DNA from: an uncultured Clostridia bacterium | GTDB taxonomy: Bacteria; Bacillota; Clostridia; Christensenellales; Borkfalkiaceae | DNA length: 19,564 bases | Direction of reading: 5' to 3' | Assembly: GCA_944372565.1 (NCBI GenBank) | Contig: CALVZR010000132.1 | Span: 1 to 19,564, forward strand | Shown: in pieces, positions 13,969 through 19,564 of the stretch | Position numbering within the stretch: position 1 is the first letter of the stretch | How the letters are laid out: each line of letters starts with the position of its first letter | Translations under genes and position numbers: made by a program | Notes under the pieces: model-generated | Databases searched by the model: none | The model's input: only the letters and a program-made list of their open reading frames with translations | Told to the model about the DNA's origin: nothing

Positions 13969-14778
13969 TTATCTATACGGTATCCGTTCTTTGTGATGAA
14001 CCATGTTTTTATTTTCCGTTCCCGCATGTTTTTTTGCCGCTTCGGCGATGCAGCGCAGCGCGTTGAGACTGCGCGGATAGCCGATATACGGCAGGCACTG
14101 CGAAACGACGTTGATCAGAAATTTCCTGTCGTTGCCTATGCCCATATTCGCCGCCGCGTGCGAAATAAGCTGCGGTTCGCACCCGCCCTGCGCCGCGAGG
14201 AAGCAGAACGTAATCATTTCGCGCTGTGCGTAATCCAGCCCGCCGCGGGTATAATAATCGCCGAAACAGTTATCCACCAGCCATTTGTTGATTTCCCCGT
14301 TGGCGTCCTTTGCCGTTTTCGCAAAACCGCGCATCCCCTCTCCGAAAATTTCGATCTGCGTTCTTTCCCCTTCCGCGAGGCGGCTTTCCGCGTCCGTTTT
14401 CGTCTGCCCTTCGAGGGGCAGTTTTATGCCGCGGGAAAGAAAGATCTCGTTCGTCGCGTTCAGAAAGGGCAGCACTCTGCCCATGCCGAGATAGGCAACC
14501 GCCTGATAAACGATTTCCTTGATCTCTATCGGCGTAACGCCGAAATTGAGCGCCGCGGGCAGCATCGCGCGGTATTCGTCGATCCCCCGGCAGCCGAGGA
14601 GCGCCGCCAATATGGCGGTGAAACGCGTTTTTTCGTCCAGCGCGGAGGCGGCGATCACCTCGTCGAACGCGAAATTATCGAAAATTTCGATGAACTCAGG
14701 ATCGGTTTCCGCAAGGGAGGAGCGCTCCCCCGCAAACATCTTTTCGCAATATTTTTTTGCAAATCCGGAAATTGCCAT
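13969..14778 (-). CDS. Tandem carboxymuconolactone decarboxylase (CMD/AhpD-like) family protein
   Basis: A 269-residue protein with two CMD-type helical domains. The first is about residues 47-113 (LDEKTRFTAILAALLGC, then NFGVTPIEIKEIVYQAVAYLGMGRVL). The second is about 180-248 (LDYAQREMITFCFLAAQGGCEPQLISHAAANMG, then VVSQCLPYIGYPRSLNALRCI). C200 and H207 in the second domain match the usual Cys/His region. Members range from decarboxylases to thiol peroxidases; no CxxC is present, so simple AhpD activity is doubtful. In sugar clusters such proteins often accompany reductases. The start at 14778 leaves nine bases after AAAGGAG. ATG codons at 14784 (too close to that site) and 14805 are alternatives. 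It is the last gene of a three-gene operon. Confidence 0.8.
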   Translation of the reverse strand: MAISGFAKKYCEKMFAGERSSLAETDPEFIEIFDNFAFDEVIAASALDEKTRFTAILAALLGCRGIDEYRAMLPAALNFGVTPIEIKEIVYQAVAYLGMGRVLPFLNATNEIFLSRGIKLPLEGQTKTDAESRLAEGERTQIEIFGEGMRGFAKTAKDANGEINKWLVDNCFGDYYTRGGLDYAQREMITFCFLAAQGGCEPQLISHAAANMGIGNDRKFLINVVSQCLPYIGYPRSLNALRCIAEAAKKHAGTENKNMVHHKERIPYR

Positions 14779-14808
14779 TTTCATTGTCTCCTTTTTCAAA
14801 ATCATTCG

Positions 14809-15567
14809 TTAAGCCGCCGCTTGCAGGAGCAGGCGGATTCCGCCGAGCAACGCGAGATGGGCGGGATAAAAGACATAAAAGAAATATTTCATTCTGCATC
14901 TGCCCCGCTGCCCGCCGTAGAGCATCACCGGAACGAGCGCAAGCAGCCCGAAAACCTGCACGGGGCCGAGCGATACCGCCAGCCACACCAGCCCCAGCCC
15001 GAAGAGGACGAACACCGCCGCGGGCGTGTACAGCGCGGCGAGCGCGCCCTTCGCCTCGTAGGAGCGGAAATCGAGAAGGCGCACGGTAACGGGAAGGCAC
15101 ACGCCCGCGATGCCGTAATCTACGGAGATCGGCGAAAAACAGCACAGCCACACCGAAAGGGCGAGCGCCGCGGCGAAGAAAAGCGCGTTCAACGCGATCT
15201 TCGCGGCGGAACGCGCGAAAGCGGCGCGCTTGATTCCGTCTGTTGCATAGATGAGCAGGCACGAAAGGGAAAAGGTGATGAGGATATTCCCCTGCGCCTC
15301 GCCCCAGGCGAAGGACATCGCAACGCTCGTAATTATCCCCGTAAAAAACACGAGCAGAAAGTGCGCGGCTTTGTTATGCGTGTAAAAACACCCTTCCGCG
15401 AACGTGAACGCGAAGAGCGGCATCGCCAGCCTGCCGAGCACGCGCAATATAATCACTTCGGGGAACAAAATCAGGCCTACGTGGTCGATAAACATCGACG
15501 CGCACGCGATGATTTTCAGCCGGTTGCCGCTCAAACACCCGAAATAAATGTTCTGCCCGCCGTTCAC
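14809..15567 (-). CDS. TraX-family integral membrane protein
   Basis: About 252 residues with seven or eight hydrophobic segments. The opening LSGNRLKIIACASMFIDHVGLILFPE and the segment LGRLAMPLFAFTFAEGCFYT are the hallmark of TraX-like proteins, named after the F-plasmid pilin acetylase and widespread in Bacillota chromosomes without conjugation genes. They are probably membrane acyltransferases; the substrate here is unknown. The start is uncertain. A GTG at 15567, 22 bp after the reductase stop, is preferred because the frame farther upstream overlaps the reductase gene. A TTG at the LSGN leucine is also possible. No conjugation gene is nearby, and the gene lies in the reductase-CMD operon. 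Confidence 0.8.
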   Translation of the reverse strand: MNGGQNIYFGCLSGNRLKIIACASMFIDHVGLILFPEVIILRVLGRLAMPLFAFTFAEGCFYTHNKAAHFLLVFFTGIITSVAMSFAWGEAQGNILITFSLSCLLIYATDGIKRAAFARSAAKIALNALFFAAALALSVWLCCFSPISVDYGIAGVCLPVTVRLLDFRSYEAKGALAALYTPAAVFVLFGLGLVWLAVSLGPVQVFGLLALVPVMLYGGQRGRCRMKYFFYVFYPAHLALLGGIRLLLQAAA

Positions 15568-15589
15568 TTGCGCCGCCCCGCAACCGTGC

Positions 15590-16552
15590 TCACAGCGCGC
15601 CCACCACGGCGTGCGGACGGTAAAGTTCATCGATATAGGCAACGTCTTCCGCCGTCAGTTTCACGTCCAAAGCGCCCACGGCGTCGTCGAGATATTTCGC
15701 CTTTGTCGCCCCCACGACGGGGGACGCCACGCCCTTTGCAAAATGCCAGGCAAAGGCGATGCGCGTCATCGAGGTGCCGTACCGGTCCGCAAGGTCCGCG
15801 ATGCGGGCGGCGATGGCTTTATCCGCGTCTTCCGTGCCGTCGTATTTCCCCGCCGCCACCTTGTCCGTGCGGCTGCGCGCGGTATCCGCCGACCACTCTC
15901 TGCGCGCCACCCTGCCCGCCGCGAGGGGGCTGTACGGCGTGAGCGCCACGTTGAACTGTCTGCAAACGGGAATGAGCTCGCGCTCGTCTTCCCGATAGAG
16001 CGGATTATAGTGATTCTGCATGGAAACGAAGGGCGTGAAACCGTTTTCCTTTGCGGCGAGCTGCATATTGTAAAACTGATAGCCGTACATGGCGGAAGCG
16101 CCGAGCGCGCGCACCTTTCCCTCTTTCACCAAGCGGTGCAGGGCTTCCATGGTTTCCTCTATCGGCGTTCCGTAATCGAAACGGTGGATGATGTATAAAT
16201 CGAGATAGTCCGTGCCCAGCCGTTTGAGCGTGCCCTCGATTTCGCGGGCGATCGCCGCTTTGGAAAGACGCCCTTCGTTGAAATAGACCTTCGAGGCGAG
16301 CACCACCCGATCGCGCGGCACGTTGTTGCGTATCGCCCTGCCGAGGTATTCTTCGCTCGTGCCGGCGGAATAGGTGTTCGCCGTGTCGAAAAAGTTGATG
16401 CCCAGATCGAGCGCGTGCACAATGATCTTCTCGCTCTCTTCGGGATCGAGCGTCCAGGCGTGCATTTTGCTCGCGGGATCGCCGAAACTCATACACCCCA
16501 GGCAGAAACGGGATACTTCGATTCCGCTGTTTCCGAGTTTAACGTATTCCAT
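15590..16552 (-). CDS. Aldo/keto reductase (YajO-like)
   Basis: A 320-residue cytoplasmic NADPH-type oxidoreductase. The catalytic tetrad is visible: D56 and Y61 in FFDTANTYS, K88 in LASKVYF, H123 in IIHRFD. The cofactor end is seen in SPVVGATKAKYLDDAVGAL. Overall pattern (MEYVKLGNSGIEVSRFCLGCMSFG) is that of AKR11/AKR13-type and YajO proteins, which reduce sugar or other aldehydes; the substrate is unknown. The start at 16552 has AAAGGAGG upstream. It is the first gene of an operon with TraX-like and CMD genes, driven by a promoter beneath a copy of the glycosidase motif, which hints at sugar metabolism. Confidence 0.92.
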   Translation of the reverse strand: MEYVKLGNSGIEVSRFCLGCMSFGDPASKMHAWTLDPEESEKIIVHALDLGINFFDTANTYSAGTSEEYLGRAIRNNVPRDRVVLASKVYFNEGRLSKAAIAREIEGTLKRLGTDYLDLYIIHRFDYGTPIEETMEALHRLVKEGKVRALGASAMYGYQFYNMQLAAKENGFTPFVSMQNHYNPLYREDERELIPVCRQFNVALTPYSPLAAGRVARREWSADTARSRTDKVAAGKYDGTEDADKAIAARIADLADRYGTSMTRIAFAWHFAKGVASPVVGATKAKYLDDAVGALDVKLTAEDVAYIDELYRPHAVVGAL

Positions 16553-16579
16553 AAATTTTGGTTTCCTCCTTTTAACGGT

Positions 16580-16608
16580 ATTATACCACTTCCCCGCCGC
16601 TTTTGTAA
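16580..16608 (-). promoter_or_regulatory. Promoter of aldo/keto reductase operon
   Basis: On the minus strand TTACAA (16608-16603), 17 bp, TATAAT (16585-16580). The regulon motif GATAAAAAACAAG ends five bases upstream of the -35 box, a place expected for an activator. Confidence 0.85.
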
Positions 16609-16612
16609 AATG

Positions 16613-16625
16613 CTTGTTTTTTATC
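16613..16625 (-). promoter_or_regulatory. Copy of the glycosidase regulon motif upstream of aldo/keto reductase
   Basis: GATAAAAAACAAG on the minus strand, differing from the arms at 8664-8680 and 8744-8760 only by two fewer A residues over the shared core. It lies immediately upstream of the reductase -35 box in the same orientation as at the glycosidase promoters. Confidence 0.5.
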
Positions 16626-16661
16626 GTAAAAAATGCCTTTGAGTTATATCCCGCGGCGCCA

Positions 16662-16704
16662 AAACACAAAAACGCGGCAAAAACAAAATCTGTTTCTGCC
16701 GCGT
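16662..16704 (-). terminator. Terminator of XRE-GH51 gene
   Basis: Stem CGCGGCA (16673-16679) and TGCCGCG (16697-16703), with an inner AAACA/TGTTT pairing. On the minus strand it is followed by TTTTTGTGTTTT. It lies 17 bp after the GH51 stop. Confidence 0.85.
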
Positions 16705-16720
16705 ACGGTAATGCAGAATT

Positions 16721-18814
16721 TCAATATTGTATTATGGCGATGCTGTGCGGCGGAATATTGATTTCGCACGTTTTTTCATCTGTTCGCACGGGCAATTCCT
16801 TCACCTCGAAACACGAATGCGGCAGAAGCGATTTTCCTTCGTAAAGCGTCGCTTTCACTTCGCTTTTTTTCGGACTGAACGTTACGTTTTTGCTTTCGTC
16901 GTATGAGGAGTTGACGACCGTTATCGTAACCACCCCCTCTTTTTCGGTTGCAACGGCAAAGTTGCCGGCAAAACGGAGAATCCCGTTCATGTGTTTTTTC
17001 ATGAGCGCCAACGCCTGACCTGCCGCCGTAAGATAAACGCGCGGCGGCGTTACGGCGATCGCGCCTTCGTTTACGGCTTCGAACTGACAGGCGATCCCGA
17101 CCCCGCTTGTCTGCGCTTCGCCGATGATCATGTGCATCATCAACGCCGTCCAGATGCCGTCCGCAACGCAGGACGGACGATACCACCCGTACCACACGTT
17201 CCATTCGTCCAAAGAGATCGAAAGCGCGTTTCCGAGTTGTTTCCGGAGCAGACGGATGTTTGAGCGCGCCCACTCCACGGATTCGATGCAGGTTTCGTAT
17301 TCTTCTTTCAGAGTCGATAAATCGTCGTACTTCGGCGAAGGGCTGTAATGATGCAAGGAAACGAAATGCGCGATTTCCGACAGCGGTTTTGCCGAATATT
17401 CCGCCCATTCTTTACTCGGATACGGTCCGGAAGAACAGAACGTAAGATTCGGACAGACTGCAAGCATTTTTTCTCCGTTTTCTCTCGCCAGGTGAGAATA
17501 GCCGTTTGCGCTGTTATCCCCTTCCATATGCCCGTATCCGAACTCGTTTCCGAGCGACCAGAGCATTACATTATATGGTTCCGGATGTCCTCTTTCCGCC
17601 CGCAGCCGCCCGTATTCGGTGGAAAGATCGCCATTGCAATATTCCACCCACGCCGCGTTTTCTTCGGGCGTATTCCACGCGAGATTTACCGTGATGTACG
17701 GCTCCGCGTCGATTTCCCGGCAAAGCGCGATAAAATCGTCCGTATTGATTTCGTGAAAATCGTATCCGAGCGTATGCGGCTGCGTTTCGAGCGCCATACA
17801 AGATTCAAAAGGCGCGCGTTCATCGACGGGGAGAAGCCCGTCGAACCAACAGTATTCCCCCGCAAAATTTCCGCCCGGCCACCGCAGAACACGGATCCCG
17901 ATTTCCTTCATCGCGTCGATCACGTCGCGGCGCATCCCCCGGAAGTTATCTTTGTTCATCAGCGAAACGCAGCCGATATGGATACATCCTCTTTTTGCGA
18001 ATGTGATTCTCAAATCGGCGTCCGCATCGCCGCAATCGGTCGAAAGGAAAGCAACGTATCTTTTCCATTGATCGCTTTTTTGCAGGTGTAAAACCGCTTT
18101 CGCATACGTTCTTTTCCCCCATCTGCCCGTAAGGCTTACGGCAAGATCTGTTTCTTCCGTACTTTTCAGCACAATGGCGAATTCGTAAACCGTATCCGGA
18201 GAAAGGTAAAGTTCGTGCTGTCCGATTCCGCATTCTTCATCGAATAAAAAATTTGAAACCGTCTGCGCGTTGCATTCCAGTTTTCTGTGCATATGATAAT
18301 GTTTTTCGTCATGGCGCGTATAGGGTTCCCCGAAAGAAAAAAATGTTTTTTCTCCGATTGCGTACCACCCTTCCGCAACGCCCTCCATAGCAGAAGGTTT
18401 CCCTACAAATTTACGGTTTTTCAGCATCTGGGCGGAAATGCCGCCGCAAACGCTTGAACGCGTATGTTCGAGATTGTTGCCGAAAAGATAAGGGGAAACG
18501 ATCCCTCCGTCTTCTTTTTGGGAAATTTCTATGTTGCCGCATTCCGCGCAATCGGAAACAGGGCCCGCGCCGCCGTTCAGCGCATTGCTGCTTAAAGCCA
18601 CATCTGCGGCTTTGCCGTCCAGAAGCTGCGCTATACTGATTTTCAGTTCCACGGCGATACGGTTCATCAAAGAGGCGTCGGGGCAACTCAGCCCGCGTTC
18701 CCATTGCGATACGGCTTTGCCGGAAATGTTCAGAATATTGCCGAGTTCGTCCTGTGTGTATCCGAGTTTCTTTCTCTGCAGCGCGATCAATTCCCCGATT
18801 TTTTTCATGTCCAT
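16721..18814 (-). CDS. XRE DNA-binding domain fused to GH51 alpha-L-arabinofuranosidase
   Basis: A 697-residue single frame. Residues 3-66 are a Cro/C1-type helix-turn-helix (IGELIALQRKKLGYTQDEL, then NISGKAVSQWERGLSCPDAS). A linker of about 35 residues with CAEC (89-92) leads to a full GH51 enzyme. That part has VSPYLFGNNLEHTR (106-119), a CBM4_9-like beta insertion (about 150-285), RWPGGNF (311-317), acid/base E424 in SLGNEFGYG, nucleophile E537 in SLDEWNVWY, and a C-terminal beta domain. GH51 enzymes release terminal L-arabinofuranose from arabinan and arabinoxylan fragments. No signal peptide is present, so it acts in the cytoplasm. The ATG at 18814 follows AAGGAGG by eight bases. A consensus promoter and a dyad over the start site suggest autoregulation. 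A separate XRE gene is ruled out because no stop lies between the two parts. Confidence 0.93.
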   Translation of the reverse strand: MDMKKIGELIALQRKKLGYTQDELGNILNISGKAVSQWERGLSCPDASLMNRIAVELKISIAQLLDGKAADVALSSNALNGGAGPVSDCAECGNIEISQKEDGGIVSPYLFGNNLEHTRSSVCGGISAQMLKNRKFVGKPSAMEGVAEGWYAIGEKTFFSFGEPYTRHDEKHYHMHRKLECNAQTVSNFLFDEECGIGQHELYLSPDTVYEFAIVLKSTEETDLAVSLTGRWGKRTYAKAVLHLQKSDQWKRYVAFLSTDCGDADADLRITFAKRGCIHIGCVSLMNKDNFRGMRRDVIDAMKEIGIRVLRWPGGNFAGEYCWFDGLLPVDERAPFESCMALETQPHTLGYDFHEINTDDFIALCREIDAEPYITVNLAWNTPEENAAWVEYCNGDLSTEYGRLRAERGHPEPYNVMLWSLGNEFGYGHMEGDNSANGYSHLARENGEKMLAVCPNLTFCSSGPYPSKEWAEYSAKPLSEIAHFVSLHHYSPSPKYDDLSTLKEEYETCIESVEWARSNIRLLRKQLGNALSISLDEWNVWYGWYRPSCVADGIWTALMMHMIIGEAQTSGVGIACQFEAVNEGAIAVTPPRVYLTAAGQALALMKKHMNGILRFAGNFAVATEKEGVVTITVVNSSYDESKNVTFSPKKSEVKATLYEGKSLLPHSCFEVKELPVRTDEKTCEINIPPHSIAIIQY

Positions 18815-18831
18815 AAAATTTTCCTCCTTGC

Positions 18832-18844
18832 GTCGTTTGACGAC
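18832..18844. promoter_or_regulatory. Operator-like dyad over the XRE-GH51 transcription start
   Basis: GTCGT-TTG-ACGAC, a perfect 5-3-5 inverted repeat of the size bound by XRE dimers. It begins three bases past the -10 box and ends just before the ribosome site, so a bound protein would block initiation. The fusion protein's own XRE domain is the obvious candidate ligand (inference). Confidence 0.65.
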
Positions 18845-18847
18845 ATC

Positions 18848-18876
18848 ATTTTAATCTTTGCCGTTATCCTTGTCAA
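18848..18876 (-). promoter_or_regulatory. Promoter of XRE-GH51 gene
   Basis: On the minus strand TTGACA (18876-18871), 17 bp, TAAAAT (18853-18848). The -35 box is perfect and the -10 box has one change. Confidence 0.88.
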
Positions 18877-18929
18877 CCGACTGTTGGTTTACCTGATCTT
18901 TTTATGCACGATCGGGTGCGGCGCAATCA

Positions 18930-18959
18930 AAACACCCGAGCCTTTCGGTTCGGGTGTTT
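18930..18959 (-). terminator. Terminator of the distal membrane-protein gene
   Basis: A 10-bp perfect stem AAACACCCGA (18930-18939) and TCGGGTGTTT (18950-18959), extended inward by CC/GG around a TTTC loop. On the minus strand TTTTGATTG follows. It lies seven bp after the stop codon at 18967. Confidence 0.88.
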
Positions 18960-18966
18960 CATAAAA

Positions 18967-19554
18967 TTATTGCGCGTTTTCGCCGATTTTTTCGTTATAT
19001 TCTTCCACAGCCCGCTTTTGTTTGGGAAAATCTTTGCTTATCCACGAAAATGTCTGCGGCGTGATTTCGATGTACTTTTTATAAACTTTTTCCAATGCCT
19101 GCATCAATGCGGGGGTAAAAATACAATAATAATATTTTTCGCGGTCTTTTCTTCTGCAAAATATCTCCTGCATTATGTTTTTCATAAATATATTTTTTTT
19201 GATATGAAACCTTACGATCCCGCTTTCCGAAAATATAAACGCGCCCCGTGAACCAGAACGCATTTCCGTAATCTCCCCGAACCGGATGTACGTTTTATCG
19301 ATTTCCAGTTTTGCGCCCCTGATCCCGCATATACTGAAAATAAAATACCGTTCGGTGATTTTCAGAAAGTGAAAACATTTCGCTTCCGACACGAGGAATA
19401 ATAAAAACATAGCGCCGAAAAAAATTCCGACCGCCGGCAATGCTTCTTGCGCGCGCCAAAGAAGAATACCGATAACAACCACAAGCAATATGACCAAGAT
19501 AATCAATATGATCAATTCATTCGTTTTAAAATAAACGCGAAATCTTTTTTTCAT
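18967..19554 (-). CDS. Small membrane protein of unknown function
   Basis: A 195-residue protein. Residues 12-33 and 38-58 are two hydrophobic helices, followed by a soluble part of about 135 residues with alternating strands (HFLKITERYFIFSICGI, KLEIDKTYIRFGEITEMRS, AFIFSESGIVRFHI) and a C-terminal helical end. Two N-terminal helices plus a small beta domain resemble bacterial PH-like (bPH) membrane proteins, a tentative match. The start at 19554 has a modest GGCGGA upstream; only ten bases are visible before it, so promoter and upstream partners lie outside the window. Confidence 0.75.
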   Translation of the reverse strand: MKKRFRVYFKTNELIILIILVILLVVVIGILLWRAQEALPAVGIFFGAMFLLFLVSEAKCFHFLKITERYFIFSICGIRGAKLEIDKTYIRFGEITEMRSGSRGAFIFSESGIVRFHIKKNIFMKNIMQEIFCRRKDREKYYYCIFTPALMQALEKVYKKYIEITPQTFSWISKDFPKQKRAVEEYNEKIGENAQ

Positions 19555-19564
19555 ATCCGCCCCG

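Noticed and set aside
14809..15567. Conjugative element suggested by the TraX-like gene
   Set aside because: No relaxase, coupling protein, integrase or att-like repeats are present; TraX-like genes are common in chromosomes.
13852..15942. Long plus-strand frame of 696 codons
   Set aside because: It lies antisense to the CMD, TraX and reductase genes, is very rich in Arg, Pro and His, and shows no family; it is a shadow in GC-rich DNA.

Overview
The window looks like chromosomal DNA of an uncultured anaerobic gut-type Clostridia (Bacillota). The reasons are consensus sigma-A promoters with 17-bp spacers, strong GGAGG ribosome sites, intrinsic terminators, a stand-alone rubredoxin, a MucBP-like repeat in a secreted protein, XRE and AraC regulators, and several intracellular glycosidases. 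This is inferred from style and gene content; no rRNA or other marker gene is present.

Layout. Positions 1-4830 are minus-strand housekeeping and accessory genes: a truncated secreted repeat protein, a metallo-hydrolase, a 51-residue rubredoxin, then an operon of aldose epimerase, a double SANT/Myb-like repeat protein and a secreted protein, and a membrane-tethered XRE protein. Positions 4830-5860 are regulatory. They hold a small XRE gene that appears leaderless with a TACCCA operator, and two tandem copies of a structured element that best fits minus-strand small RNAs. Positions 5861-16552 are a sugar-use region: an AraC regulator, a divergent pair of large glycosidases (one interrupted by an in-frame TAG), a GH2 beta-mannosidase-like enzyme, and an operon of aldo/keto reductase, TraX-like membrane protein and tandem CMD protein. 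Positions 16721-18814 encode one polypeptide with an XRE DNA-binding domain fused to a complete GH51 alpha-L-arabinofuranosidase. The last gene is a small membrane protein.

How the parts may fit together. The glycosidases suggest intracellular breakdown of plant-type oligosaccharides (arabinose, rhamnose-like and mannose linkages), but no transporter lies in the window. A shared motif, GATAAAAA..CAAG, forms a perfect 17-bp inverted repeat across the divergent glycosidase promoters. It recurs upstream of the aldo/keto reductase and, in weaker form, in the GH2 leader, so these genes may form a local regulon, possibly under the AraC protein. The XRE-GH51 fusion has its own consensus promoter with a dyad over the predicted transcription start. 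It could be an enzyme that also regulates its own gene.

The strongest leads are the XRE-GH51 fusion, the tandem covarying RNA element with paired anti-Shine-Dalgarno motifs, the inverted-repeat regulon motif, and the in-frame amber codon.
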